DNA of 9,603 bases from Janthinobacterium lividum (GTDB lineage Bacteria > Pseudomonadota > Gammaproteobacteria > Steroidobacterales > Steroidobacteraceae), in the NCBI GenBank assembly GCA_943327025.2, contig CALPVO020000068.1:1-9603 (forward strand). Direction: 5' to 3'. The notes under the pieces are model-generated. The model worked only from the letters and a program-made list of their open reading frames with translations. It made no database searches and was not told where the DNA came from. Below, piece by piece: positions 1 to 9,579 of this stretch. Every line of letters begins with the position of its first letter. Position 1 is the first letter of the stretch. A program made the position numbers and the translations under genes.

Positions 1-572
1 CCCATCGCTCCCGCGTAGGAGCCGGTGACCTGCAAAGGGTCCATGCCATGTTCGCGAGCGAGCAACAGAAATTCTTCCAGTTCTGCACGGAAGTAAGGTG
101 CACGGGGTGGGTAGTCGAAGGCGAGTGTGGCCAGCGCATCCAGGACGCGATACTTGCCGGTGATGGCGCCGTAGAAAGTTTCCACGCCGATGATGCCGAC
201 GATGGTCTCCGGTGGCACACCCCGTGCCGCTGCAATACGTTCGAGCGGCTCGCGGTTGGCTTGCCAAAAGGCCACGCCCTCGCGAATGCGCCGTTCAGAA
301 ATGAAGCGCGCGCGATACTCGAACCAAGGCTTGGTCTTTTCCGCCGGCCGGTTCATCGCTTCGATGATGGCGGGCTGCGAGGTGGCCGACAGCAACATGG
401 TGTCTACCCACGCGGGGTCGAAGCCATGCTTGCTGACCATCTCGGCGCTGAAGCTGCGCACGTCTTCACGGGTGTTGTCCATCGCCAGCGCTGCCGGTGC
501 CACCCAGCACGCTACGAGCGTGCCGAGAAGCACCGCGACGAAGCGGGCTGCAGGGAGGGGGCGACGGTTCAA
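1..572 (-). CDS. mltB: Lytic murein transglycosylase B, 5' part (C-terminus beyond left edge)
   Basis: This gene encodes an enzyme that cleaves the MurNAc-GlcNAc bond of peptidoglycan, leaving 1,6-anhydromuramic ends, from the periplasmic side. About 190 residues are in the window; MltB proteins are usually 330-400, so the rest lies off the left edge. From the proposed TTG start at 572, residues 1-30 form an export signal with basic R3, R4 and R10 and a hydrophobic F11-A21. Two processing readings are possible: a lipobox L19-V-A-C22, as in lipoprotein MltB of E. coli, or signal peptidase I cleavage after A28-L-A30. The mature part carries the family motifs GVETFYG (129-135, catalytic Glu E131), YRVLDALATLAFDYPPR (141-157) and GSYAGAMG at the edge. 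The TTG overlaps the rodA TGA (TTGA, 4-bp overlap). A GGAAG at 581-585 lies 8 nt upstream. An ATG at 482 would delete the whole signal sequence, so TTG is preferred. The family call is firm; the start and lipidation are inferred. Confidence 0.93.
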   Translation of the reverse strand, partial: MNRRPLPAARFVAVLLGTLVACWVAPAALAMDNTREDVRSFSAEMVSKHGFDPAWVDTMLLSATSQPAIIEAMNRPAEKTKPWFEYRARFISERRIREGVAFWQANREPLERIAAARGVPPETIVGIIGVETFYGAITGKYRVLDALATLAFDYPPRAPYFRAELEEFLLLAREHGMDPLQVTGSYAGAM

Positions 573-1699
573 CGGACGAGCTTCCGATGGGAATGGATGG
601 ACAGAAGGATACCGAACCCAGCGAGGAGGGTCACGGCGCTCGTGCCGCCGTAGCTCACCAATGGCAGCGGCACACCCACCACGGGCAGGATGCCGCAGAC
701 CATGCCCGCGTTCACCACCACGTAGACGGCGAAGGTGAGCGCGATGCTGCCGGCGGCGAGCCGGCCGAAAGTGTCGCGCGCGTCCATGGCCATGAATAGG
801 GCACGGCCGATAATGAAGCCGTAGACAAGGAGCAACATGCCTTGCCCCAAGAGGCCGAGTTCCTCGCCGACGACGGCGAAGATGAAGTCCGTCGAGTGTT
901 CGGGCAGGAATTCCAGTTGGGCCTGGCTGCCGTTCATCCAGCCCTTGCCGAACACGCCCCCGGAGCCGATGGCGATCTGCGATTGGATGATGTTGTAACC
1001 GGTGCCAAGCGGATCTTGCGTAGGGTCGAGCAAAGTCAGGACGCGCTGACGCTGGTAGTCGTGCATGAAATGCCAAGCCACCGGGGTCACTGCGGCGAAG
1101 AGTGCGCTACCTCCGGCGATGATTTGCCAGGAGAGGCCGCCGAGCAGCAACACGAAGACGCCAGCGGCCGAGACGAGTACAGCCGTACCAAGGTCAGGCT
1201 GTTTGGCGATGAGAGCCGCGGGGATGCCGATGATGAATACCAGCACGCCAAGGTCCCGCCATGACACGGGCACGGGCCGTTCATGCAGCCACCAAGCGCA
1301 GGTCAGTGGCACCGCCAGCTTCATGATTTCGCTGGGCTGAAAGCGCACGATGCCGAGGTTCAACCAGCGCTGTGCGCCCAGACTCGTGTCCCCCACCAGC
1401 GCCACGAGCACCAGCATGATGACGCCGACGACATACACCGCGGGCGCACCGCGCCGAATCCATTGTGGGGGTATTTGAGCGATGAGCGTCATCAACCCCA
1501 GGGCCAGCGCGAAGCGCGCCAATTGCGCTTCCCATAGCGCCAGATTTTCACTAGAGGCGCTGTAGAGCACGAACAGGCCAAACGCCATCACCAACCCGAG
1601 GCCAGTAATCAACAGAGTATCGAGGTTGAACCGGCGTAGAAACTCGCCCGTCTGCGTAAAAGCGCGTTGCGCCTTGGAACGCTGCCAGTCTTCGTACAT
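569..1699 (-). CDS. rodA: Peptidoglycan glycosyltransferase RodA (SEDS family)
   Basis: RodA is the inner-membrane SEDS polymerase that makes glycan strands from lipid II during elongation, working with PBP2. The product is 376 aa, close to the 370 aa of E. coli RodA, and aligns with it over nearly the full length. It has about ten hydrophobic segments after a cytoplasmic tail of roughly 28 residues. Recognisable blocks are GAQRWLNLGIVRFQPSE (108-124), KQPDLGT (166-172), HDYQRQRV (213-220), QSQIAIGSGG (239-248), LEFLPEHSTDFIFAV (262-276) and GILPVVGVPLPLVSYGG (336-352). D271 in the STDFIF motif corresponds to the essential E. coli Asp262. The ATG at 1699 sits 3 bp after the mrdA stop and has a strong ribosome binding site. 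The 3' end overlaps the mltB start by 4 bp. Confidence 0.98.
   Translation of the reverse strand: MYEDWQRSKAQRAFTQTGEFLRRFNLDTLLITGLGLVMAFGLFVLYSASSENLALWEAQLARFALALGLMTLIAQIPPQWIRRGAPAVYVVGVIMLVLVALVGDTSLGAQRWLNLGIVRFQPSEIMKLAVPLTCAWWLHERPVPVSWRDLGVLVFIIGIPAALIAKQPDLGTAVLVSAAGVFVLLLGGLSWQIIAGGSALFAAVTPVAWHFMHDYQRQRVLTLLDPTQDPLGTGYNIIQSQIAIGSGGVFGKGWMNGSQAQLEFLPEHSTDFIFAVVGEELGLLGQGMLLLVYGFIIGRALFMAMDARDTFGRLAAGSIALTFAVYVVVNAGMVCGILPVVGVPLPLVSYGGTSAVTLLAGFGILLSIHSHRKLVR
581..585 (-). promoter_or_regulatory. Ribosome binding site that supports the mltB TTG start
   Basis: On the minus strand, GGAAG lies inside the last codons of rodA and ends 8 nt before the TTG at 572-570. Together with the export signal that begins exactly there, it favours TTG over the internal ATG at 482. 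The match to the Shine-Dalgarno consensus is only moderate. Confidence 0.45.
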
Positions 1700-1702
1700 G
1701 CG

Positions 1703-3655
1703 CTAGTCTCCCACCGGTTCTTGGCCGGCCGCAGGAGTATCCGCGGAACCCGCAATGACGACCGCTGTTTTCGGCGCCGGATACTTGCCAAGCAGGTAGG
1801 CATCGAAGATGGCGCGTGCCATGGGCGCCGCCACGCTGGCGCCGTGACCGCCGTTTTCCACCAGTACCGCGATGGCCAGGCGGGGCGCTTCGGCCGGCGC
1901 AAAAGCGACGAATAACGCGTGGTCGCGCAGGCGCTCCGCTACCTCCGCCTCGTTGTATTTCTGATTTTGGCCGATGCTGAACACTTGTGCGGTGCCGGTT
2001 TTTCCCGCCACGTGGTAGGGCGTGCCCCGTAGTGCGCCGAACGCTGTACCGCGGTTGCTTTCGGTGACCCGTAGCATGCCTTCGGTAATGACATCCCAGT
2101 TCGCCTCGTCTTTCAGACGTACCCGTTCACCTTCGATGGGCTGCAAGCGCTGCCACTGGCCGCTAACCGGGTCGCGAATGCCGGTGAGCAAGCGTGGGCG
2201 GAAGTTGCGACCCTTCGCGGCGATGATGGCGGTGGCATGGGCCAGTTGCAGGGGAGTCGCCAGCATGTAGCCTTGGCCGATGCCTACGATGACGGTTTCG
2301 CCGGGGAACCAGACCTGGTCCTGTGGACGCTTGTAGGCTTTTTTCTTCCACTCGGGGGAGGGCATGAGGCCGGGCTTTTCGCCGGGAATGTCGATGCCGG
2401 TACGGACTCCGAACCCCAGGTGCGTCATGGACTCGTGCATGCGCCGGATTCCGAGCATATCTGCCAAGGCATAGAAGTACACATCGCAGGAAGTGGCGAT
2501 GGCATCGCGCATGTCTGCGTGGCCGTGGCCGGTTTTCTTCCAGTCGCGGTAACGGTGTCTGCTGCGCGGCAACGAGAACCAACCGGGGCAAGGACGCGCG
2601 TAGTCCGGGTCGATGACGCCATACTCGAGGCCTGCCAAGGCCATGAGAGGCTTGATGGTAGAGCCTGGCGGGTAGGTGCCACGCAAGACTCGGTTAAACA
2701 TGGGGCGGTCGAGGCTGTCGGCCAGTGCGCGGTAGTCGCGGTTGGAAATACCGCGCGTGAACAAGTTAGGGTCAAAACCTGGCGTGGAGGCGAGCACCAA
2801 CACATCGCCAGTCATCGGGTCCATGGCTACCACGGCCCCGCGCCAGCCGGCCAAGGCTTGCTCTGCCACGGCTTGCAGCTTTGCATCGAGGGCAACGGCG
2901 AGGTCGCTGCCGGCACGGGGGCGCTTATGTTGTACCGCCACCTGCGCGCCACCCACCCGCTCCACACTGCGGCCTTCCGCATTTACCAACAGCTGTCGGT
3001 AGCCCGACTTACCGTGCAACAAATCTTCGAAAGCCGCTTCCACACCCACCTTGCCCATGACGGAAGTGCCGGCATAGGCATCGCGGTCAATCTTCTCCAG
3101 GTCCGCGTCGGTGATGGCGCCGACATAGCCCAAGGCATGCACGCCCAGTGCACCCAGTGGGTAGTAGCGCGCGAGGCGCGCACGGATTTCCACGCCGGGG
3201 AAGCTGTGTTGATGCACCGCGAAGCGCGAGATTTCTTCGTCGCTCATGGACAAGCGTAGCGGCACGGCCCGGAACTTGTGGCTGGCACGCACCAAGCGAT
3301 AGAGCGGCTCGAGGTTGTCCTGGTTGACGAGACCTAAGCCCGCGAGGCGCGTCAGTGTGTCGCGTATGTTCGGCACTTGCTCGGGGGTGAGTTCCAACTG
3401 GTAGGCCGGCGTGTTCTCGGCCAACACGGTACCGCGACGGTCGACGATGATGCCGCGGTCGGGCGGCATGGGGTCGATGCGGATGCGGTTGCCCTGCGAA
3501 AGATCGGCGTAGTAGCTGTGCTGGACTACTTGCAGGTAAAACAGACGACCGAGGATGGTGAACAGCAGCAGGGCCACGATGGCACCGGCCAAGGTGACGC
3601 GGCCCGTGAAAATGCGCTGTTCCAGCACGTTGTTTTTGACGCGTAGGCGGCCCAT
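1703..3655 (-). CDS. mrdA: Penicillin-binding protein 2, peptidoglycan D,D-transpeptidase
   Basis: PBP2 is the class B transpeptidase of the elongation complex. It is anchored in the inner membrane with its catalytic domain in the periplasm, and it partners with RodA. Starting at the ATG at 3655, the protein is 650 aa. Residues 20-44 form the single transmembrane anchor. A dimerisation/pedestal region follows, with PPDRGIIVDRRG at 64-75 and a YYPLG...HALGYVG block at 164-179. The transpeptidase motifs are complete: STIK 332-335 (nucleophile S332), SCD 389-391 (the SxN-equivalent motif; E. coli has SAD) and KTG 552-554 (E. coli PBP2 has KSG). RYRDWKKTGHGH (368-379) and GIGQGYMLATPLQ (458-470) are also typical of PBP2. 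The frame stays open upstream to an ATG at 3727, but those 24 residues are arginine/proline-rich, precede the normal N-terminus and overlap mreD, so I reject that start. The gene is 13 bp after mreD and 3 bp before rodA. Confidence 0.97.
   Translation of the reverse strand: MGRLRVKNNVLEQRIFTGRVTLAGAIVALLLFTILGRLFYLQVVQHSYYADLSQGNRIRIDPMPPDRGIIVDRRGTVLAENTPAYQLELTPEQVPNIRDTLTRLAGLGLVNQDNLEPLYRLVRASHKFRAVPLRLSMSDEEISRFAVHQHSFPGVEIRARLARYYPLGALGVHALGYVGAITDADLEKIDRDAYAGTSVMGKVGVEAAFEDLLHGKSGYRQLLVNAEGRSVERVGGAQVAVQHKRPRAGSDLAVALDAKLQAVAEQALAGWRGAVVAMDPMTGDVLVLASTPGFDPNLFTRGISNRDYRALADSLDRPMFNRVLRGTYPPGSTIKPLMALAGLEYGVIDPDYARPCPGWFSLPRSRHRYRDWKKTGHGHADMRDAIATSCDVYFYALADMLGIRRMHESMTHLGFGVRTGIDIPGEKPGLMPSPEWKKKAYKRPQDQVWFPGETVIVGIGQGYMLATPLQLAHATAIIAAKGRNFRPRLLTGIRDPVSGQWQRLQPIEGERVRLKDEANWDVITEGMLRVTESNRGTAFGALRGTPYHVAGKTGTAQVFSIGQNQKYNEAEVAERLRDHALFVAFAPAEAPRLAIAVLVENGGHGASVAAPMARAIFDAYLLGKYPAPKTAVVIAGSADTPAAGQEPVGD
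1708..1712 (-). promoter_or_regulatory. Strong ribosome binding site for rodA inside the mrdA 3' end
   Basis: GGGAG on the minus strand lies 8 nt upstream of the rodA ATG at 1699 and within the last codons of mrdA. This fixes the rodA start and suggests that rodA is translated efficiently right after mrdA. Confidence 0.7.
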
Positions 3656-3668
3656 GGCGTCAGGGGGC

Positions 3669-4144
3669 TCAGTGGCGCAAGGCGTGGCGTTCCAGCCAAG
3701 CCGAGAGCCAGGTCCAGCACAGCGCACCGGTCAACACCGGTAGCCAACGCGCCCAGGTGGTAAGCGGATGTCCGCTGACGCCGTCAATCCAGAACAGCAG
3801 GAACTGGTAAACCCACAGCAGGGAGAACACAACACCCGCCTGATGCAACGGTGTGAACATGCGCAGGCGCAAGCGGAACCGGTGCATTAGCCAAATGACC
3901 ACCACGAAGGCGAAGGCATGTTGGCCGAGCAGGACGCCACGGAACGCGTCGAGAACCAAGCCGGCGCTGAAGGCGGTGATGGGGCCACAACTGCGCGGTG
4001 AGTGCATTGCGAAGGCCAGCAGTAGAAGCAGTAGCCAGTCTGGCCACAGCATGGCCAGCCAATCGGGCAGGGGAATAGCCGACAGCAAAAGTGCCGGCAA
4101 CAACCACAAGACCACCACCCAGCGCGGAGCGAAAGCATCGCGGC

Positions 4145-4148
<4 letters not shown>
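3669..4148 (-). CDS. mreD: Rod shape-determining protein MreD
   Basis: MreD is a small integral inner-membrane protein of the elongation complex that works with MreC to link MreB filaments to RodA-PBP2. The product is 159 aa, typical of the family (about 160). It is almost wholly hydrophobic, with five to six predicted membrane segments at roughly 10-25, 31-48, 54-74, 75-89, 101-120 and 133-151. The GLVLDAFRGVLLGQHAF stretch (63-79) resembles the most conserved MreD segment (G-x-x-x-D-x-x-x-G...G.....). The ATG overlaps the mreC stop (ATGA, 4 bp), so translation is probably coupled. Sequence conservation in MreD is low, and the identification leans partly on its place between mreC and mrdA. 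Confidence 0.94.
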
Positions 4149-6182
<2,034 letters not shown>

Positions 6183-6207
6183 AAAAGCCCGCCGAAAACA
6201 AGGACGA

Positions 6208-6235
6208 ATGATAGCACGGGCGGGACAGCGGGCAA
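6208..6235 (-). promoter_or_regulatory. Candidate sigma70 promoter for the mreB operon
   Basis: Read on the minus strand, the -35 candidate TTGCCC occupies 6235-6230 (4 of 6 matches to TTGACA). A 16-bp spacer follows, then the -10 TATCAT at 6213-6208 (5 of 6 to TATAAT) with an extended -10 TG at 6216-6215. The expected start of transcription is near 6201, about 117 nt before the mreB ATG. It is the best match I found by eye in the intergenic region, and nothing has tested it. Confidence 0.5.
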
Positions 6236-6251
6236 GGCGCAGTGTTATCAT
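6223..6251 (+). promoter_or_regulatory. Candidate sigma70 promoter for gatCAB
   Basis: The -35 candidate GGGACA lies at 6223-6228 (4 of 6 matches). A 17-bp spacer follows, then the -10 TATCAT at 6246-6251 (5 of 6) with an extended -10 TG at 6243-6244. The expected transcription start is around 6258, about 65 nt before the gatC ATG. Its -35 falls inside the spacer of the opposing mreB promoter, and the reverse is also true. Confidence 0.55.
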
Positions 6252-6257
6252 CGGGGC

Positions 6258-6287
6258 CCGGGTTTTCTGCGGTTTTTCCGCGCCCGG
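6258..6287 (+). other. Hairpin at the predicted 5' end of the gatCAB mRNA
   Basis: CCGGG (6258-6262) is complementary to CCCGG (6283-6287), and inside it GCGG (6269-6272) pairs with CCGC (6278-6281) around a five-T loop. A TTTTCT bulge on the 5' side and one G on the 3' side separate the stems. The structure starts almost exactly at the predicted transcription start and is not followed by a T run. It is therefore more likely a 5'-end structure than a terminator. Any role, such as protection of the mRNA, is inference. Confidence 0.35.
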
Positions 6288-6322
6288 AACCTTTCCACCC
6301 CTGCAGGAACCGGCACCCGCCC

Positions 6323-6613
6323 ATGAGCCTCTCCCGCCGCGATGTCGAACACATCGCCCATCTGGCCCGCTTGTCCCTCGGCGAAGACGAAATCTCCGCC
6401 GCCACGGGCAGCCTCTCCAGCATCCTGGCCTTCGTGGACCAGTTGAACGCCGTCGATGCCACCGGTATCGCGCCCATGGCCCACCCCTTGGCGGACCAAG
6501 TCCAGCGCCTGCGGCCCGACGTGGTCACGGAAACGGACCAGCACACCCGCTACCAGGCCAATGCCACCAAGGTGGAAGCGGGCCTGTACCTCGTGCCGAA
6601 GGTCATCGAATGA
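6323..6613 (+). CDS. gatC: Asp-tRNA(Asn)/Glu-tRNA(Gln) amidotransferase subunit C
   Basis: GatC is the small, non-catalytic subunit that wraps around GatA and GatB and stabilises the GatCAB complex. The product is 96 aa, the usual size (about 95). The N-terminal helical region ([12 protein letters not shown], 8-19) and the following helix with the stretch [19 protein letters not shown] (31-49) are typical. The highly conserved C-terminal pattern is present: [17 protein letters not shown] (54-70) and [10 protein letters not shown] at the very end. The ATG at 6323 matches the family N-terminus. The frame is open further upstream, but that part translates into non-family sequence and includes the hairpin and promoter region. 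AGGAA at 6305-6309 is the only ribosome binding candidate, and its 13-nt spacing is longer than ideal. The stop overlaps the gatA start (ATGA). Confidence 0.97.
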   Translation: MSLSRRDVEHIAHLARLSLGEDEISAATGSLSSILAFVDQLNAVDATGIAPMAHPLADQVQRLRPDVVTETDQHTRYQANATKVEAGLYLVPKVIE

Positions 6614-8070
6614 GCCTGCATACCCTCTCCGTGGCCGAGCTGGCCGCTGGCCTGCGCAGCAAGCAGTTCAGCGCCACCGAACTCGCCCGCCACTTCATCG
6701 CCCGCAGCGAGGCCCACAACGGCCTGCTGAACGGCTACATCACGCTCACCCCCGAGCGTGCGCTAGCAGACGCTGCCGCCGCCGATGCGCGCCTCGCCAG
6801 CGGCCAGGCCGCCCCGCTCACAGGCATTCCGCTGGCCCAAAAGGACATTTTCTGCACGGACGGCATCCGCACCACTTGCGGCAGCCGCATGCTGAAGAAC
6901 TTCGTCTCGCCCTACGATGCCACCGTCGTCGAGCGCCTCGCCGCGGCCGGCACCGTGCTGCTCGGCAAGACGAACATGGACGAGTTCGCCATGGGCTCGT
7001 CCAACGAAACCAGCCACTTTGGCCTGGTGCGCAACCCGTGGGACACCGACCGCGTCCCGGGTGGCAGTTCCGGCGGTTCGGCAGCGGTGGTGTCGGCGCG
7101 TTTGGCGCCAGTGGCCACGGGCACGGACACGGGCGGCTCCATCCGCCAGCCCGCCGCGCTCACCGGCATTTCCGGCATCAAGCCCACGTATGGTCGCGTG
7201 TCGCGCTACGGCATGATTGCCTTCGCTTCCAGCCTCGACCAGGCCGGCATCATGGCGCCGTCCGCTGAGGACTGCGCCCTGTTCCTCGAGGCCATCGCCG
7301 GCTTCGACCCGCGCGACTCCACCAGCGTCGATGTTCCCGTGCCTGCCTACAGCGCGGAGCTCGGTCAGTCCGTGAAGGGTCTGCGCATCGGCGTGGTCCG
7401 CGAGTTCATGGAAGGCGGTTTGGATCCGGCCAACGCCGCGCTCATCCGCGCAGCGCTACAGGTCTACGCGGACCAAGGCGCCGAAATTGTCGATGTAAGT
7501 TGCCCGAACATGGGCATGTCCGTGCCGACGTACTACGTGGTTGCACCGGCAGAATGCTCATCGAACTTGTCGCGCTTCGATGGTGTGCGTTTCGGCCACC
7601 GCTGCGAGGACCCGAAAGACCTGATGGACCTCTACAAGCGTTCGCGTGGCGAAGGCTTCGGGGCCGAAGTAAAGCGTCGCATCATGACGGGCGCCTACGT
7701 GCTGTCCGCCGGCTACTACGACGCCTACTATCTGAAGGCGCAGCAGGTGCGTCAGCTCATCAGCCGCGAGTTCGCCGCGGCGTTTACGCAGGCGGATGTG
7801 CTCGTGGGGCCCACGTCGCCCACGCCGGCTTTCAAAATCGGGGACAAGGTGGACGACCCCATCACCATGTACCTCAACGACATCTACACCATCGGCGCGA
7901 ACCTCGCGGGTTTGCCGGCCATGTCCATTCCTTGCGGCCTGCTCGATGGCCTGCCGCTCGGTTTGCAGCTCATTGGCCCGCATTTCGCGGAATCGCGCTT
8001 GCTGTCGGCGGCACACGCCTACCAGCAAGCCACCGACTGGCACCGCCGCTTGCCGGCGGCGTACGCGTAA
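6610..8070 (+). CDS. gatA: Asp-tRNA(Asn)/Glu-tRNA(Gln) amidotransferase subunit A
   Basis: GatA is the glutaminase subunit, an amidase-signature enzyme. It hydrolyses glutamine and delivers ammonia through a channel to GatB, for conversion of Asp-tRNA(Asn) or Glu-tRNA(Gln) to the amidated form. The product is 486 aa, the normal length. The Ser-cisSer-Lys triad is intact: K78 in PLAQKDIF, S153 in GGSSGGSAA (151-159) and nucleophile S177 in [12 protein letters not shown] (171-182). Residues matching the known glutamine-binding set of S. aureus GatA are also present by motif: Y308, R357 and D424. The start overlaps gatC by 4 bp and has GAAGG at 6598-6602, 7 nt upstream. The same frame happens to be open through gatC's region and back across mreB, but only the part from 6610 has protein-family character. 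Confidence 0.99.
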   Translation: MSLHTLSVAELAAGLRSKQFSATELARHFIARSEAHNGLLNGYITLTPERALADAAAADARLASGQAAPLTGIPLAQKDIFCTDGIRTTCGSRMLKNFVSPYDATVVERLAAAGTVLLGKTNMDEFAMGSSNETSHFGLVRNPWDTDRVPGGSSGGSAAVVSARLAPVATGTDTGGSIRQPAALTGISGIKPTYGRVSRYGMIAFASSLDQAGIMAPSAEDCALFLEAIAGFDPRDSTSVDVPVPAYSAELGQSVKGLRIGVVREFMEGGLDPANAALIRAALQVYADQGAEIVDVSCPNMGMSVPTYYVVAPAECSSNLSRFDGVRFGHRCEDPKDLMDLYKRSRGEGFGAEVKRRIMTGAYVLSAGYYDAYYLKAQQVRQLISREFAAAFTQADVLVGPTSPTPAFKIGDKVDDPITMYLNDIYTIGANLAGLPAMSIPCGLLDGLPLGLQLIGPHFAESRLLSAAHAYQQATDWHRRLPAAYA

Positions 8071-8074
8071 GGGG
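8069..8074 (+). promoter_or_regulatory. Ribosome binding site of gatB, overlapping the gatA stop
   Basis: AAGGGG begins within the gatA TAA stop codon and ends 6 nt before the gatB ATG at 8081. It is among the best-spaced ribosome binding sites in the window and settles the gatB start against the open frame that continues upstream inside gatA. Confidence 0.7.
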
Positions 8075-8080
8075 TGCACC

Positions 8081-9550
8081 ATGGCTGAATACGTGAAGAG
8101 CACCCTCACCGGGCGCGAATGGGAAGTGGTCATCGGGCTGGAAATCCACGCCCAGCTGGCCACGCAGTCGAAGATTTTCTCCTCTTCGTCTACGGCTTAC
8201 GGCGCCCCGCCGAACAGCCAGGCGAACCTCGTTGACCTGGGCTACCCCGGCGTGCTGCCTGTCCTGAACGGCGAAGCCGTCCGCATGGCTATTCGTTTCG
8301 GCTTGGCTGTAGGCGCCACCATTGCGCCCCGTTCGGTGTTTGCCCGCAAGAACTACTTCTACCCGGACCTGCCCAAGGGCTACCAGATCAGCCAGTACGA
8401 GCTGCCGGTGGTCCAGCACGGCACCATGCCCATCCTGCTCGAAGATGGCAGCACGAAGGTCATCGGCATTACTCGCGCCCACCTGGAAGAAGATGCGGGT
8501 AAGAGCATGCACGAGGGCCTCGGCGCGTTCAGCGGCATCGACTTGAACCGTGCCGGCACGCCGCTGCTGGAAATTGTCTCCGAGCCGGACATGCGCTCCG
8601 CGAAAGAAGCCGTGGCCTATCTCAAGAAAATCCACACGCTGGTGCGGTACTTGGAGATTTGCGACGGCAACATGCAGGAAGGTTCTTTCCGCTGCGACGC
8701 CAACGTTTCCGTGCGCCCCGTCGGCCAGGAAAAGTTCGGCACGCGTGCGGAGCTCAAGAACATCAACTCCTTCCGTTTCGTGGAAAAGGCCATCCAGTAC
8801 GAAATCGGTCGTCAGATCGAACTGATCGAATCGGGTGGCAAGGTGGTGCAGGAAACACGCCTGTACGACTCCGCGCGCGACGAAACGCGCTCCATGCGCT
8901 CGAAGGAAGAAGCGAACGACTACCGCTACTTCCCCGACCCGGACTTACTCCCGCTCGCTATTTCGGAGAGCGACATCGCCGCCGTGCGTGCGGTGCTGCC
9001 TGAACTGCCAGACGAAAAGGCCGCGCGTTTCTGTAGCGACCACGGTCTTTCTGCTTACGACGCTGGCGTGCTCACCTCCAGCCGCGAACTGGCCGCGTAC
9101 TACGAAGCCGTGGTGGCGGCCGCTGGTGGCGAGCCCAAGCTCTGCGCCAACTGGGTCATGGGTGAAATTGCGGGCTTGCTGAACCGCGACAGCCTCGACA
9201 TCACGGCTTCCAAGGTCAGCGCCGCGGCGCTCGCCGGCCTGCTGGCGCGCATCTCCGATGCCACTGTGTCGAATAAGCTGGCCAAGGAAGTGCTGCTGGC
9301 CATGTGGGACGAAGGCCGTACCGCCGATGAAGTGATCGAGGCCAAGGGCCTGAAGCAGATCACCGACACTGGCGCCATCGAAGCCATCATCCGGCAGGTT
9401 ATCGACGCCAACCCCGAGCAGGTGGCGGGTTACCGCGCTGGCAAGGACAAGCTGTTCGGGTTCTTTGTCGGTCAGGTCATGAAGGCCACGGGTGGCAAGG
9501 CGAACCCGGGGCAGTTAAACGACATCCTCCAACGCTTGCTGGCCGGCTGA
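8081..9550 (+). CDS. gatB: Asp-tRNA(Asn)/Glu-tRNA(Gln) amidotransferase subunit B
   Basis: GatB activates the misacylated Asp- or Glu-tRNA with ATP and transfers the ammonia supplied by GatA. The product is 489 aa, of usual length. The N-terminal cradle domain has [13 protein letters not shown] (14-26), the signature [13 protein letters not shown] (134-146), [19 protein letters not shown] (154-172), [14 protein letters not shown] (200-213) and [15 protein letters not shown] (224-238). E21, H23 and the acidic pair in LEED are probable metal/ATP-site residues by family knowledge. A helical linker and a C-terminal YqeY-like tRNA-binding domain follow from about 345, ending in the typical [12 protein letters not shown] (472-483). 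It lies 10 bp after gatA. The longer open frame starting at 7796 is only the out-of-frame reading of gatA. With gatC and gatA it forms a complete GatCAB operon. Confidence 0.99.
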   Translation: MAEYVKSTLTGREWEVVIGLEIHAQLATQSKIFSSSSTAYGAPPNSQANLVDLGYPGVLPVLNGEAVRMAIRFGLAVGATIAPRSVFARKNYFYPDLPKGYQISQYELPVVQHGTMPILLEDGSTKVIGITRAHLEEDAGKSMHEGLGAFSGIDLNRAGTPLLEIVSEPDMRSAKEAVAYLKKIHTLVRYLEICDGNMQEGSFRCDANVSVRPVGQEKFGTRAELKNINSFRFVEKAIQYEIGRQIELIESGGKVVQETRLYDSARDETRSMRSKEEANDYRYFPDPDLLPLAISESDIAAVRAVLPELPDEKAARFCSDHGLSAYDAGVLTSSRELAAYYEAVVAAAGGEPKLCANWVMGEIAGLLNRDSLDITASKVSAAALAGLLARISDATVSNKLAKEVLLAMWDEGRTADEVIEAKGLKQITDTGAIEAIIRQVIDANPEQVAGYRAGKDKLFGFFVGQVMKATGGKANPGQLNDILQRLLAG

Positions 9551-9567
9551 GGCAGCGTTTGCGAAAG

Positions 9568-9579
9568 CCCGCCGGCGGG
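9568..9579. terminator. Possible weak terminator or GC palindrome after gatB
   Basis: Eighteen bases after the gatB stop is a perfect 12-bp palindrome, CCCGCCGGCGGG, preceded by AAAG and followed by only TT. It could fold as a short G+C stem (4 bp plus a CCGG loop). The absence of a T tract makes intrinsic termination doubtful. The window ends 24 bp later, so the downstream context cannot be judged. Confidence 0.25.

Noticed and set aside
389..391. Cys in the second PBP2 active-site motif (protein residues 389-391, SCD) as an unusual catalytic change
   Set aside because: The coordinates here are residues, not bases. The middle position of this motif varies in the family (E. coli has Ala), and the flanking Ser and Asp are kept, so I treat it as normal.
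48..738. Overlapping plus-strand open frames at the left edge (201 and 182 codons)
   Set aside because: The minus strand here reads as MltB with catalytic and signature motifs; the plus-strand frames are composition shadows rich in Arg/Pro/Ala.
2237..3259. 340-codon plus-strand open frame antisense to mrdA
   Set aside because: It lies wholly within a strongly conserved PBP2 gene on the other strand, has no recognisable motif, and looks like a codon-bias shadow.
3653..3727. Upstream ATG at 3727 extending PBP2 by 24 residues
   Set aside because: The extension would overlap mreD by 59 bp and has no similarity to PBP2 N-termini, which begin shortly before the membrane anchor as at 3655.
6258..6287. 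The gatC leader hairpin as an intrinsic terminator or attenuator
   Set aside because: No run of T follows the stem on either strand, and no leader peptide is evident.
7796..8080. N-terminal extension of GatB by 95 codons
   Set aside because: This is an out-of-frame reading of the gatA 3' end. The ribosome binding site at 8069-8074 and the GatB family N-terminus place the start at 8081.
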